Source of the DNA: Microdochium bolleyi
Taxonomy: Eukaryota; Ascomycota; Sordariomycetes; Xylariales; Microdochiaceae
Assembly: GCA_001566295.1 (NCBI GenBank)
Contig: KQ964261.1
Location: 1 to 64,000 of the forward strand
Length of the DNA: 64,000 nucleotides
Direction of reading: 5' to 3'
Shown: piece by piece, positions 10,244 to 22,449 of the stretch
Position numbering within the stretch: position 1 is the first letter of the stretch
Layout: each line of letters begins with the position of its first letter
The notes under the pieces: model-generated
What the model was told of the DNA's origin: nothing
The model's database searches: none
Seen by the model: only the letters and a program-made list of their open reading frames with translations
Translations under genes and position numbers: made by a program

Positions 10244-11679
10244 GGTCAGGATTAGAAGACAACCGGGGAAAGCATTGCCTGGGTTGCCCTTGGCCTTCGA
10301 TGACACAGGCGATAGCCTCGAAACTGCAAACTGCCACGAGATGTTGCTTTGGCAAGGAGAGGCAGTAGAGCCTCGTATTCCTCGACACTGCTGCTCAGCC
10401 GAGTCTGACTGCAGCCGCCGCACCCCTGAACGGGGCTCTCCGGTGATCCGAGCTGAGCTCTGACAGAGATCTGCTAGCTAGTCTCAAATAAGGTTGGCAG
10501 AAGACCGCCACAGCCTCAGAGACACAAATGAATTGTTTATACCAGTGGCGCTGTGTCCGCACTGTTACCATGACTGTTATCTCATGCCGGTGGCTCGTCC
10601 CTCTGCGAACGCGCGAGGCTGTCGCCAACAGAGCCGCTGTGGAAAGCGCCTGGGACCCTGGTTGCAGGGAGCGCTAGTTGCACAATCCTTGCAAGGAGTC
10701 AGCTTCAATCAAGATCAAGCCCGCAGGTAGTCTCGGGAGAGCAAGAATACATGATGTATGCCCAAGCTCCAAGAGATCTTGAAATCTTCTCGACTATGGT
10801 TTGCTACTTTAGCTCTTGTCCCAGGCAACAACTCCGTTCAATCGTGAGATCGATAGAGAGCCCTTCCGACAAAGCTACGTACATGTTTCTTGGCACTCGC
10901 GATCCGCGCCAAGAAGCCTCTTCCCTCAAACAAAACTACGTTTCCGGTAGTAGTCATAACAGACAACGGCCAGGCGGAGGTTTCGTTTCGTATGTGAACA
11001 GTCCGGAGGAGAAAAGCTAGCAGTGGCAGTAACTGTCCTTGACCAGAGAGAGAACTTATCGATAACAGGGTCTACTGATGTCTGGACTTCCAAAACAACA
11101 CAGTAGAATGAAGACCAGACTTCTGACTCAGCGCGGAGAGGGAGTATCGCATCTCCCGCTGTCAACCTTTCCTAACCCTGATGTTGAAAGCTGCCGACTT
11201 GGGAAGAGTCATCGGACTTGGCGGTTACACCAAGCGCCAGCCCTCGACCACCACAGCCCACAAGGCAGCTGAGACCCACCATAGCAGCAGAAGTAGCCAA
11301 TCACCAACACACTACGAAATCCATGCGGCCGGGCCTCCAAGCTCAGTCGCAGCACTCCAAATAAATCGACGTGATCGCATGCTTCAGGCATCATCACCGC
11401 TCCTTCACCCAGTCCCCAGCTCAGCACTTCTCCACTCCAGTCAAGAGAGGACGATCAGCAAGGTTGCGGCTGATCATCTTCCTCGGCAATCTTCACACGC
11501 GAGCGGAACGTACGGCTTCAAGCAAACTGAAAAGCCCGGAGAACGCGCCTAACCTCAAAGCGCGACTAGGCTTGCGGTCGCATCGACCTCCGAGAGCCAC
11601 GCTCGAAGACGCTCCGAATTCTACGGCTACACTAGGCGCGCTTTCATCGCGACTCTTTAGTAACGCATAGATCATCACG
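10244..11679. other. Intergenic between divergent genes
   Basis: 1.4 kb between the DUF3431 and Rae1 start codons. The last ~250 bp before Rae1 are pyrimidine-rich, as in fungal promoters and leaders. No further gene or repeat was seen. Confidence 0.5.
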
Positions 11680-12908
11680 ATGTCCGGACTCTTCGGTTCT
11701 AGCAGCTCTGCTGCTGCTACTTCTACCGTTGGTGATCTCAAGAACGACGTACCCGTCAACGACCCTCCGTCGGACACCGTGACGGACCTGGCCTTCGGCA
11801 CTGAGAAGAACCTGCTGGCTATATCAAGTTGGGACAAGAAGGTCCGCATCTACGAGATCAATGGCCAGGGCCAAAGTCAAGGGCGGCATGTGTACGAGCA
11901 CACAGAGCCAGTATTCAGTGTCGACTTCTCTAAAGTACGTGGGTCCTGATGACTTTGCGTCATACTCGACTGCCCTGTTTTCGCCTCAAGCTACGGGACC
12001 GCCATACTAACTAAATATCTGCATACAGGATGGTACGAAAATCGTCTCCGCCGGTGCCGACAAGCAGGCCAAGTGCCTTGACATCACCACGGGTCAGACC
12101 GCACAGGTCGCGGCTCACGATCAGACAATCAAGACCGCCAAATTCTTCGATTCGCCGAACTCGAACGGGCCGATGCTGGTGACGGGATCGTGGGACAAGA
12201 CCGTCAAGTACTGGGACCTGCGCACGTCCAATGCTGTGGGAACGGTTCAATGCCAGGAGCGCGTTTACTCTATGGATGTCCGCAACAGCCTGCTTGTCAT
12301 CGGTACAGCTGACAGATATATCAACGTTGTCAACTTGGCCGACCCGCTGAAGTTCTACAAGACAATTCAGAGTCCTCTCAAGTGGCAAACCCGCGTTGTC
12401 AGCTGTTTCACCGACTCCTCCGGTTTCGCCATTGGCAGCATCGAGGGTCGCTGTGCGATCCAGTATGTCGAGGACAAGGATGCAGGGTAAGTGATGAGCG
12501 ACACATGATAGCCCCCTTCTGCACCATTCCACTTGCTAATATGACGTTAGATCAAACTTCTCATTCAAGTGCCACCGAGATCCTGCACAAGGTAACACCA
12601 CCCAGGTCTATGCTGTCAACGACATCTCGTTCCACCCCGAACACGGTACCTTCAGCACGGCTGGAAGCGACGGCACATTCCATTTCTGGGACAAGGACGC
12701 GAAGCACAGGCTGAAGGGCTACCCAACTGTTGGCGGCTCGATTACCGCGACGACTTTCAACACGACCGGCACCATCTTCGCCTACGCAGTTGGATACGAC
12801 TGGAGCAAGGGCTTCAACGGCAATAACGCAAACTATCCCAACAAGGTCATGTTGCACCCAGTACAAGGCGACGAGTGCAAGCCCAGGCCCAATGGCAAGA
12901 AGAGGTAG
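11680..12908 (+). CDS. Rae1/Gle2 mRNA-export WD40 nucleoporin
   Basis: Exons are 11680-11934, 12029-12486 and 12551-12908, giving 356 aa, close to Rae1/Gle2 length. Introns are 94 and 64 bp. After a short Ser/Ala-rich head (MSGLFGSSSS) the protein is a WD40 propeller. The blocks include TDLAFGTEKNLLAISSWDKKVRIYE, GADKQAKCLDITTGQ, LVTGSWDKTVKYWDLRT and the family-specific IGSIEGRCAIQYVED. The C-terminal motifs SFHPEHGTFSTAGSDGTFHF and FAYAVGYDWSKG are also typical. In the known family, Rae1/Gle2 docks on GLEBS motifs of Nup98-type nucleoporins and acts in mRNA export and spindle assembly. It lies head-to-head with the DUF3431 gene. Confidence 0.95.
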
Positions 12909-13603
12909 AGCGCGCTCGCTCGTGGAGGGAGATCAGGGATGGACAGCGGTCCTTCGGGGCAGTTCCAGGGCATAATCGGAGTAAGAAGCCATCTTGAACG
13001 ATGGGAGCAACAAACGTTGGTGGCGAATAAGCACGCACGGCTTACAGAGCCTCGACAAAAACAAACAGCAGCCGTGACAGACGGCAGGCGTCCAGGTGCT
13101 TTGTCATACCATGATTTCAATGTTGCAGATTCAGTGTAGTTTAGCAAAGATGCCGGTATCGTAAGATGCCTTCCGCCTTGGTGGTATAGATGATCCCAGA
13201 TCATCGATTGAATCTGACACCGAGCGGGAACCAATAGCTAGGAATGAAATTAGATAGTCGGAACCACCATGTCAAATATGCCGATCTTGTCTTGTGCTTC
13301 ATGTCCGTATATTTGTGCTAGGCTCACCCATGAATCGCATATTCGCTGCCGACAGACAACACCACCACGATCCCTGTGCTACCAACATCGGATCTATATT
13401 GTACACAGATGCAGGATGTATTTCCACATGGTGAACAGAGCTGTCAATGGTGGCGACTGTGATTGGTTCATAATACTGGCTAGATGCATTGCCCCACGCC
13501 CTTGGTATGACATCGTCAGACAAGCCTTCAAAAAAGTTGGTGGGGTCCAAGGCTTGAGAGTCCTGCTCCTAGGAAATATAAGGACAAAAGACCTGCAATC
13601 ACA
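12909..13603. other. Intergenic
   Basis: The 3' region of Rae1 and the upstream region of the MetAP2 gene on the same strand. I recognised no gene, RNA or repeat. Confidence 0.5.
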
Positions 13604-15145
13604 ATGGCAGCCACAGCACCGACAGAAGAGCTCAAGAAGCTCGAAGGTAAGGTCCTAACTGTTCTTCCTTTCGATAGATATTCCTTCACGAAAAAAATTC
13701 ATCAAAGTGCAACACTAACAGCCCCTCTCACTAAGTAGTGGGCGCCGAGGACAAGCCCGCCAACGCCGCCACCAATGGCAACGCCGAGGCGGCCGAGAAC
13801 TCGGGCGACGACGACTCGGGCGACGATGGCGAGCCGGTAGAGGGCGCGCCCGCGGCCAAGAAGAAGAAGAACAAGAAGCGGAAGCCCAAGAAGAAGAAGA
13901 AGGCGCCCACGGCACAGACGGACCCGCCGAGCGTGCTCATCTCGACGCTGTTCCCGAACAAGTCGTATCCGCACGGCGAGGAGGTCGAGTATACGGACGA
14001 GAACCTGTACCGGACCACCGACGAGGAGAAGCGGCACCTCGACAACCTGAACATTGACTTCCTCACCGACTACCGCGAGGCGGCCGAGACGCACCGGCAG
14101 GTGCGCCAGTGGGCGCAGAAGAACATCAAGCCCGGCCAGTCCCTCACCGAGATCGCTGAGGGTATTGAGAACAGTGTCCGCCGGCTCGTCGGACACGACG
14201 GACTCACCGAGGGCGACTGTCTGGTCGCGGGCATGGGCTTCCCCACGGGCGTGAACCTCGACCACATCGCGGCGCACTTCTCGCCGAACGCCGGCAACAA
14301 GACGATCCTGCAGCAGAACAACGTCATGAAGGTCGACATTGGCGTGCACGTCAATGGCAAGATCGTCGACAGCGCGTTCACCATGGCGTTCGACCCCAAG
14401 TACGACAACCTGCTCGCGGCCGTCAAGGACGCGACCAACACGGGCATCAAGCACGCCGGCATCGACCAGCGGCTCGGCGAGCTGGGCGAGTACATCCAGG
14501 AGGCCATGGAGAGCTACGAATGTGAGATCGACGGCACCACGTACCCCGTCAAGTCGATCCGCAACCTGTCGGGCCACACGATCCTGCCGTACAACATCCA
14601 CGGCACCAAGAGCGTGCCGATCGTCAAGAGCAACGACCAAACTAAGATGGAGGAGGGCGATGTGTTCGCCATCGAGACCTTTGGCAGCACTGGAAACGGC
14701 TATGTCGTCGACCAGGGCGAATGCTCGCACTACGCGCTGGTCAAGGACGCGCCCAAGGTCGACCTGCGGCTGAGCTCGGCCAAGAACATCCTCAACGTGA
14801 TCAGGAAGAACTTTGGCACGCTGCCGTGGTGTCGGCGGTACCTGGACAGGCTGGGTCAGGATAAATATCTCCTGGGTGTAAGTTGCACTCTGTCACAAAA
14901 TGTATCATGCCGTGAATGCTGACACCCTTGTCCCCAGCTCAACTCATTGGTGCAAGCTGGCATCGTAGAGGACTACCCGCCCTTGGTCGACAAGAAGGGA
15001 TCATACTCGGCACAGTTTGAGCACGTAAGTACCACAGACATGTACTCTTCCGTTTGCCTCAACCTATGACTAACCGATCTTCAATCAGACGATCCTGCTC
15101 CGTCCCACGTGTAAGGAAGTCATCAGCCGTGGTGATGACTTCTAG
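13604..15145 (+). CDS. Methionine aminopeptidase 2
   Basis: Four exons, 13604-13646, 13736-14877, 14938-15024 and 15089-15145, give 442 aa. The first exon supplies MAATAPTEELKKLE; the second continues VVGAEDK after an 89-bp intron. An acidic stretch and a Lys-rich stretch (KKKKNKKRKPKKKKK) form the ribosome-associated N-terminal extension typical of type 2 enzymes. The pita-bread catalytic domain has all five metal ligands, D215, D226, H295, E328 and E423, plus substrate His H195. These sit at a constant offset of 36 from the human residues D251, D262, H331, E364, E459 and H231. The type-2 insert lies between H295 and E328 and onwards. It removes initiator Met from nascent proteins with small second residues and is the family target of fumagillin. 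Confidence 0.97.
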
Positions 15146-17256
15146 ACAGAAGACTAGTTGTGGTAGGAGCAAGAACCCCAAAAGTACATAGCATATTCGC
15201 GGCAACAGTGTTATCATTGTCTTCACTCTTGCGTTCTATGTGGTAGCTCGTCCGTGAGCTGGGAAGACGTAGCTGTCCTTCACTGCAGTGATCAATGTCT
15301 TGCTGACTACGTTAAAGCATCATCCGCGGGGGTTTTGGACAGCCCAGCGGATAGGCTATTTCCGAGTTATGCCCGGTCCTGGCTGGACCCAGCCAAAGAT
15401 TCGGCGAGCTACCACCCAGCTAACTATGTAGCGCCAAGTCTGGACAATGGAAAACACGAAATCACACGCCGCAATGTGGGAAGCTAGAAAATGTGCATAC
15501 CGGCCGAGGAGGCTAGAACTGCAGCTAAAGGTGCTGCCGAGCTAGCTAGCAGGAGAGTATCGGCGCAGTGGCTACACTGCGAGAGGGCAAGCATAATTTT
15601 TAACGCTGAACGGAACAGCGACCACCGAGCAAACAGGCGAGATGCAGAGGGGCCACTAGCTAGATGGAGTAGGCCGGCTTCTTGCGAACATTTACTTGTT
15701 GCCCATGCGGGTAACAGGGACAAGCATTTTTGCACGTAGCTTGTTGACAACGATGACCGCACTCTTGAGTGCAAGCTGGTTTCGTGCCACTGCTGTGAAT
15801 GACGTCGGTTTCCATGCACGCTTCCTGCTCCGGACAGCTTCGATGACATGATTCTCTCCAGGAAAGAAGCTCCCTCGCAGTCATCGATGCCGATCAGGGT
15901 CCTTTCGCCTCCCATCTCTCCGCATTCCTGATGTCAGAGATCTAAGCGAATGGGAAGGTCTGCCACTGTTCTCCACAGAATTCGAGCATTCGATCCGTAT
16001 CGCTGCGGGCGGAGTTGGCGAAGTGAGGAGTCGTAGTGGGTCCGGAAGCTCCTATCCGCAGCCAATCAGAGAGACTTGATTATCCCGAGGAATTCTCTTG
16101 ATGTCGATATGACGCTGTTCCGATTGTGGGCGGCGCTGGATTTTCCTCATGATCAAAATAAGCAGCGCATGACGCTAGTCTCATTGATCGGTGTGTGGGC
16201 CGCTTAAAGGTGTGCCAGCACAAGGTGAGATGACATCCCGAGATCCACCGAGTGCTCGTGGCCTCCCCGCCGCTGCAATATCTCCCTCTTGTCGATCCGA
16301 TGGCGGAGAGGGGGTTGCAGGTCTTGCTTGGAGCAGCTCAGCTGAGCTGTGCATGCTCGCTTGGATTGAGCCGCGGGTCTAGAAATTGCCAGACGTTGGT
16401 CGAGCTACGACGACGAGACCCCTCAGCTCAGAGGGGAACTTTTGGTTCGCGCAGGCATATATGTCGTTGTCACTGTAGTAATCGCTGTCAGGAAAGCCGC
16501 AGCCGAGCAGCTTCCCTGCACCACACAAACCCTTGTGATTATGCCGAGCTCCCCGGCTCGCTCGAGGTCGTCGTCGCACGGCTTCTCTCATCTCGGGACT
16601 TTGTGTGATCTTCTGAAGAGACTCTCAGCCCATCTCGAGCCTGCTACGCCCCCGCCATCATTGCCGTGTTATCTATTTGTTTCATTGTTTTCGATGCACA
16701 CGCGACCAGAGCCCAGCACCCGAGCCGAGCAAAAGAGCGGCCTGGTCCTGTTTCGCTCGTGCCGCGGATGTGGAGCGCTGGGCGCGAGGCTAAAGCCGGG
16801 ATGCGCACCCCTGGAGGCCCACATCACAGGGAAAATCGCTCGCTAGCGCGCTGCCATTGGCCCAGATTGCCATCGAGCTCCCATCCGGTTCCGCACGGCC
16901 GCAGATTTTTTGCCTCTGCGTTCAGGGTGCTGCTCAGCAGTGGCTGGCCGCTGCACGCAGTGCCTGACCGCCCCTAACAGCATTCCCATTAAAAGATTAC
17001 TCCTCCCAGCCCACAAACCCGGATCTGCTCGCTACTACTGCATTTCAACCCATCTGACACAACGTCTCACCACATCGCGACACAGAGGACTACCCAACCA
17101 CTTGGACATCCTCACACATTCTTTATCTGTTCTGCGAGAATAGACAACAAAACGTTAACACCTGACCAACTCACCCACACTCGACTCGACGGAGTCTTTG
17201 ATCCGCGACTGCTACACGCCGCACACACACCAGTCCAGCACACCCCGACAGCAAAG
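15146..17256. other. Intergenic, nothing recognised
   Basis: 2.1 kb between MetAP2 and the Ups2-like gene. It is of mixed composition with only short overlapping open frames. The 250 bp before 17257 are C-rich and A-rich in a way typical of fungal leaders. No RNA gene or repeat was supported. Confidence 0.5.
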
Positions 17257-17820
17257 ATGAAGGTCTTCTCCAACTCGTGCACCTTCGACTACTCCTGGGA
17301 GGAAGTCTCGACCGCCAACTGGCGCAAGTACTGCCCATGGAACGACAAGAGCCCCCACGTCATCGCCGTCGACACTATCGCCCGTGAGGTCGACCCGGCC
17401 ACCGGCATCCTCCGCACAGAGCGCCTCATCACCTGCAAGCAGGCCGCCCCCGACTGGCTCAAGGCCTTCTTCGGCGGTATGGATACCAGCCAGGTCGTCG
17501 AGACCTCCTACGTCGACCCCTCCACCAAGACAGTCACCATGGTCTCCCAGAACATCACCTGGTCCAACCTTGTCCAGGTCCAGGAGACGGTCATCTACAA
17601 GCCCCTCACCGCGAGCACGACCCAGTTCGAGCAGTCTGCCCGGATAACGGCCCTCTGCGGTGGCTGGCAGCGCATCAAGAACAACATCGAGGACCAGCTC
17701 GTGACCCGCTTCCGCGAGAACGCCCTCAAGGGCAAGGAGGGCTTCGAGAGCGTCCTCGAGATGAGCCGCCGCGTCTTCGCCGAGGAACGCGAGAAGGAGC
17801 GTCTCCGCGCCGTGATGTGA
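17257..17820 (+). CDS. PRELI/MSF1 domain protein, Ups2-type phospholipid transfer
   Basis: A single exon of 187 aa, typical of Ups2/Ups3/SLMO proteins. The whole protein is a PRELI/MSF1 domain: MKVFSNSCTFDYSWEEVSTA at the N-terminus, SPHVIAVDTIAREVDPATG, LRTERLITCKQAAPDWLKAF, the ETSYVDPSTKTVTMVSQNIT block, and the C-terminal helix NNIEDQLVTRFRENALKGKEGFE. In yeast, Ups2 with Mdm35 carries phosphatidylserine across the mitochondrial intermembrane space. The start MKVF, rather than MVL, assigns it to the Ups2/PRELID3 branch. There is no presequence, as expected for Mdm35-dependent import. A second PRELI protein of the Ups1 branch lies 13 kb downstream. Confidence 0.9.
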   Translation: MKVFSNSCTFDYSWEEVSTANWRKYCPWNDKSPHVIAVDTIAREVDPATGILRTERLITCKQAAPDWLKAFFGGMDTSQVVETSYVDPSTKTVTMVSQNITWSNLVQVQETVIYKPLTASTTQFEQSARITALCGGWQRIKNNIEDQLVTRFRENALKGKEGFESVLEMSRRVFAEEREKERLRAVM

Positions 17821-19239
17821 AGAGCTCACTTCCCATGCGAGCTTTTCCATCTGTCCTTCCAGCGCTTAGCGATCACCACCTCGAATTAGACTCATATAAC
17901 GCGACACCACAATCTCCGCTTAACGACTCTCAAACGAAACAACATTTAAAAACGGTGGCGGCATAGACGGCGACTAGAGCATTCTTTGACTTTTCAAGCG
18001 GGCGTTCAATACATAAACAAAAGTCGACTTGTTTTTCACATGATTTGGGCGTTAGCCTCTGCCTTTCGGCATGACGGCTCGGCGTTTCGGTTGATATTTT
18101 CAGGATCTTTTTATACATACCCCGATGGGCAATCTTTGGGGCCACGCGCAAGCTGGGATTCTCTCACCTGCCGCTGTCTTCTAAAGGATCTTCCATCTCG
18201 ATGCACTTCACATCACAGCAAGCTTGCGTCCACAGCGACGAGCTAGACGCCGCTGCATACACATCAGAGGACTAGATTAGACTAGAGATCGCTTGGGCGC
18301 CAGTACTGGTCCCATGTGCGCTATAATACTACGTCTTTGGCATTTCAACCAAAACCCTGGACCACTTGTTTCTTCGTTCACCGTGCATGATAGAACGCGA
18401 CCCGCGGATTTTTCATCGCGTCGCATTTCCGTGACTCACCACACGAGCTGCCGTTGCCCGTCGACAACCTTGCATGAAACAACACTATGCCGCTATGCGT
18501 TGTCAACGCCCTCCTCCCCGGGCCCATCCCCGCAACGCGGACTAGGTAGAACGCGTGCTCGGGGCCTTCCTTGCTCCTTTACCGCAGTTTCCCAGTTTTG
18601 CCCGCTCGCTGATGGACAGGCATGTCATGCACGATCCACGTCCCGCTCCGTGCCCAACTACGAATGTACAACACACATACACGCACATACAGACACGCCG
18701 CTCGGGCGGCGTCAGGCATACCCACACTTCTCCCCCGCCCTCCCTCCGCCGCTGTTGGCCGGACCGGACTCCGGGGATGAGGAGGATCTGGCGGTGAACA
18801 CGGCGCGAGAAGGTGCAAGGACGAGGAGGAGGTCGTGGTGGTGGGGATGACATGTGATTGACGGTCTCCGACGACGGGATGGCAATGCTGGGAGAGAAGC
18901 TTCTGGAATTTGTGCTGGGACCTTCACACGACACACGAGTGACCACATACTCGTATGGATCCTTGTGAATTACTGATTAGGCGACTACGGTTTAGGTATG
19001 ATGGACTGTTGTTCCCACCTCATGCGGCGTTTACCATGAGTGAGTTGTGTGCCCATCTGTGCAAGTTTATCCTTGTGTAGGTATTCCCATCCGTTCTACA
19101 CGGATCTCTTGTCTCTGCTTTCTTTTCACGGGCCCTGCTCGAACACTTGTCTCGGACCCGGAGAGTCCTGACCAGCGCCTCCTCCATGTCCGACTCCTTT
19201 TCCAGTCAGGCCTTGGTTTTGCCCGACTGTTTGCAATAC
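17821..19239. other. Intergenic between convergent genes
   Basis: 1.4 kb containing the 3' ends of the Ups2-like gene and of the 177-aa gene. Short open frames on both strands have no family features. Confidence 0.5.
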
Positions 19240-19937
19240 TCAGCCTTGGTGACCTGTCTTCTCCTCGCATTTGGCCTGGTAGTACCGCAGCGTCTTGCGC
19301 GTGTCGTCGTCTATACGGCCGATGGCGGTGATGTTGCTACTGCTGCTGCTGAAATCCCCCTTATCGCTGCTGCCGTCGCCGAATAGCCGCCGCACAAAGG
19401 CTGCGCCCTCGGTGTACCGCCGCAGAAAGTACAGCTCCTCGACGGCGTGGAGGAGCGACTGGGCTTGCGGCTTCGTGACCAGCTGTGTTGATTGCGGTGA
19501 AGATTCTGATGGCGAGAGCGGTGGCAGGGGGATCTGCTTCCATAACTGTAACATGATCTGATTAGACCTGGTGGTTTTGAAGGACTGATGATTGACAAAA
19601 TCGAGGTTGGCGGCATGCACACAAACTTCCGAATATCTCCACCTGATCTTGGACCTTGGTGGTCTTTGATCCGGAGGTAAACAGTCGTTCGAAGCCATGC
19701 AGCTGAAGAGCCATTGCGAACAAGGCGAGTGGAGATCTGGAAGAGGAAAAAGAGCGTAAGAAAGCCTACCTCGCCGTTTTCGACTTTTACTCTGTATGTC
19801 CGCTTCACCTCCTGGAACTGCTCCTCGGTCTGTCCCGTGCGGTCTGCCTTGCTCTCGTCCTGCGAGTTGTCTTTGTCGTCCTCATTATCTGAGATGTATA
19901 TGGCGAAGAGGCCGGACTCGACCTCTGCATCGTCCAT
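19240..19937 (-). CDS. Conserved hypothetical protein (177 aa)
   Basis: Three exons, 19937-19770, 19702-19643 and 19545-19240, all in phase 0. I chose the ATG at 19937 (MDDAEVESGLFAIYISDNED) because no ATG lies further upstream in frame. The N-terminal third is acidic (DNEDDKDNSQDESKAD), leading into RTYRVKVENGE. A 20-codon middle exon reads LHGFERLFTSGSKTTKVQDQ. The C-terminal exon holds AQSLLHAVEELYFLRRYTEG, AAFVRRLFG and a helical end. The splice sites (GTAGGC...TTCAG, GTGGAG...TTACAG) are acceptable but the first intron (67 bp) has a weak donor. No known domain is recognised and the role is unknown. The start lies 439 bp from the divergent kinase gene at 20377. Confidence 0.65.
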
Positions 19938-20376
19938 ATCTCCCTGCTGATTCTCGCAGCGAACTGTCACCGTAAGCAGAATGACGAGGCGAAGAGTTCT
20001 TTAGATGGTCTCTGAACGCCAACCTTCCCGGTTGATAACCCAGATCTAGCGCTGATGCTGTTTAGTAGCGAGGAAGTGAGCTCGAATTGGCTCAAGATGG
20101 AAATATCTGCTGTTTGCTGATAGGTTCGTTGTGACATCAGAAAGGAAGGGTCCTCTTTCGTCCTATCGCGCCGATCACAGGAGCAGCTTGTAGCTCTGGT
20201 TTTATGTGGGGTCGGAGGGGGGCCCCCAACTCTTCTGCATCGACGACAAGACAGCAAGCATCACTTCTATCCACTGCTCGTGCACATTTTCTTGGGCCCA
20301 GTCTTAAGCTCGTTCGGTATACTCGGGCACTCGTGCCATCATCAAGGGCAGAAGGCTCGTGTGGTGCATCATAAAA
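19938..20376. promoter_or_regulatory. Shared divergent promoter region
   Basis: 439 bp separate the ATGs of the 177-aa gene (minus) and the Yfh7-like kinase (plus), so both promoters must lie here. A short minus-strand open frame (from 20257) crosses it but shows no recognisable homology. No specific binding site was identified. Confidence 0.5.
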
Positions 20377-21374
20377 ATGGACGATCAGGTGCGGAGACTC
20401 GTGGACAAGGCGTGGAAGCGGTTTCAAGATGTTCCACAGGACCAGCGCTTCAGTAAGTCTGGCATGAGCCGAGATTGATGATGCTCTCATTCTGAGGAAT
20501 CATGAGAAGCACAGTGTTGCTGCCTCTACGTGGCGTGCTAGCGTTATGCTGACATTCATGTTGCCACTGCATAGTGATCGCGATATCAGGAATACCCGGC
20601 TCGGGTGAGTAAACATCAGGAGCAATACTCCGTCGTCGATCAAGCACGACTCTTATGCCACGACTGTCCATTTGAAAATGCATGGCCATCAACGCTCTCA
20701 AGTTCGATTACTGACGAGCGGCCATGATGCCGGGCCGATCTCCAGGCAAGACCACTCTCTCCCAGACGGTCACAAACGAGCTCAACCGGCTGCACCAAGC
20801 CCAGTATCCAGGCGCGGAGCCCGTAGCCGCCTTCTGCCCTATGGACGGGTACCACCTGACGCGGGAGCAGCTCTCTGCCATGCCGGACCCGGCCAATGCC
20901 CATGCGCGGCGAGGGGCGGAATTCACGTTCGACGGCCCGGCGTTTCTGGCGCTGGTCAAAGCCCTCCGGAAGCCGCTGCCATTGGCAGGAGCGGGAGGTA
21001 GCGAGGAAACTAGCACCATCTTCGCCCCGAGCTTCGATCACGCCGTCAAGGATCCAAAGGAGAACGACATTCCGCTGCGCGGGCACCACCGGATCGTCGT
21101 ATTCGAGGGCAACTACGTTTGTTTGGATCAGGAGCCCTGGCGCGAGGCCGCGGGGCTCATGGACGAGCGGTGGTTCGTGGAGGTGGATTTCGATGTGGCC
21201 AGGGCGAGGCTCGTCAGGAGGCATGTGAAAGCCGGCATCGCGGCGGATGAGGAGGCTGCGGGGCGACGGGCAGATGAGAACGATCTGGTCAATGGGAGGC
21301 AGGTCGTGGAGAACAAGGTGCAGATTGATGAGGTTGTGTACAGTCGTGAGGATCAGAGCTGGAAGCACGAATGA
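20377..21374 (+). CDS. P-loop kinase, Yfh7/uridine kinase-like
   Basis: Exons are 20377-20452, 20575-20604 and 20746-21374, giving 244 aa. The 30-bp middle exon encodes most of the P-loop region, and joining it to exon 3 yields GIPGSGKTT (residues 31-39). Further motifs are FCPMDGYHLTREQL (the Asp-containing segment near the catalytic site in uridine/pantothenate kinase-like folds), RRGAEFTFDGPAFLALV, HRIVVFEGNYVCLD (Walker B-like) and WFVEVDFDVARARLVRRHVKAGIA (lid). The family includes yeast Yfh7, an ATP-dependent kinase of unresolved substrate. The predicted location is cytosol, with no targeting signal seen. Introns are 122 and 141 bp, long for this window. Confidence 0.88.
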
Positions 21375-22449
21375 AAGCTGGTGTGAACGGGACTATCGAG
21401 GATTGGAGGTTTCAAAGAACAATAGTCGAGATCGAAACTACGAGGCAAGCGTGCTGCCCCTTCACATTGCCGGCTAGGTATCGATTCGTTGAGATAGACA
21501 TCTTTTGGTTGGCGTATGGTAGGAAGGGGCACTGCTTCCCTGAAGCCGCGACTTTGTCATTAGCTCCTGCTTCGATGGAAATTTGAGAATACAGAAGATG
21601 CAGCCTCCGTCCCAAGGGTCCGTCATTTTCCGGACAGAACGACAGAAATAAAGTATCTTTATTGTTGATGTTGTTTCTCTGTTCCTTTGTCAATCCCTAG
21701 CAGATCCCACTGATATCGCCCGGAACAGGCATCTTGGCGTGAGGGCTAAAGCAGATTTCATATATTACGTCTTAATGTCTTTCTCTTGAAATTAAACCTG
21801 CCACGCCCAGCAACAGTAGGTCCATGTGTCTGGGTTTTGTCATCGCACTCCGTTTACCTCGAACCAGTTTATGGTGCCCCAGATAGCATTCAGCGAGTTA
21901 TGTATTCCACGGTTCTTAAGTTCTTAGTGATCACTGCCCGTCTATTGGGAAGTGAGAGGTCTTGTGGTAATGTTAACAATCTCAAAATGTCACGCTCACC
22001 TGGATTGACACTTGGAAGCCAGTCGAGAGCCTCGTCCCTCCAAGCACATTGGAAGAACTCTTCTTTAGTTTTAGGTTGTGTCTAGTCGCAGCCCACCGCC
22101 AGCTCGGCACCATTCACAGGCGTTACAGTTCACCTTACAGCTGGGGCAGTGCATGTGCAACAGGGGACGAGCATCCCGCGACAGGGGTCTACATTGTGCC
22201 TGGAACAGGACAGCATGACGAGGTGCTGGGGCGGCCCCTCCGCCAGTGATGCCCCACCACCCACGCTCACCTTCACTTCAGAAACCTTGGAAAGCTTCTT
22301 GTTCACTTTGTTACTGGTTACAGCATCTCGCCTTCATTTCATCGCTCCTTGCTTCCACTGCATAGCAAGTCATAAGCCACTTTGCTCTTGCCTACCGTCG
22401 TTCTCCCTTTCTAGCTCCTCTTGGCATCATTTCACACTGTTGATCCAAC
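21375..22449. other. Intergenic
   Basis: The 3' flank of the kinase gene followed by the promoter and pyrimidine-rich leader of the phosphoesterase gene (roughly 22260-22449). An AATAAA hexamer at 21647-21652, about 270 bp after the kinase stop, could be a polyadenylation signal. Confidence 0.45.

Noticed and set aside
13702..14730. Long minus-strand open frame (342 codons) opposite MetAP2
   Set aside because: A shadow of the GC-rich MetAP2 coding exon: Val/Leu/Arg/Asp-rich translation with no family features, while the plus strand carries all MetAP2 catalytic residues.
19967..20257. Minus-strand frame in the shared promoter as an upstream exon of the 177-aa gene
   Set aside because: No good donor/acceptor joins it in frame to the downstream exon, and the ATG at 19937 already gives a sensible start.
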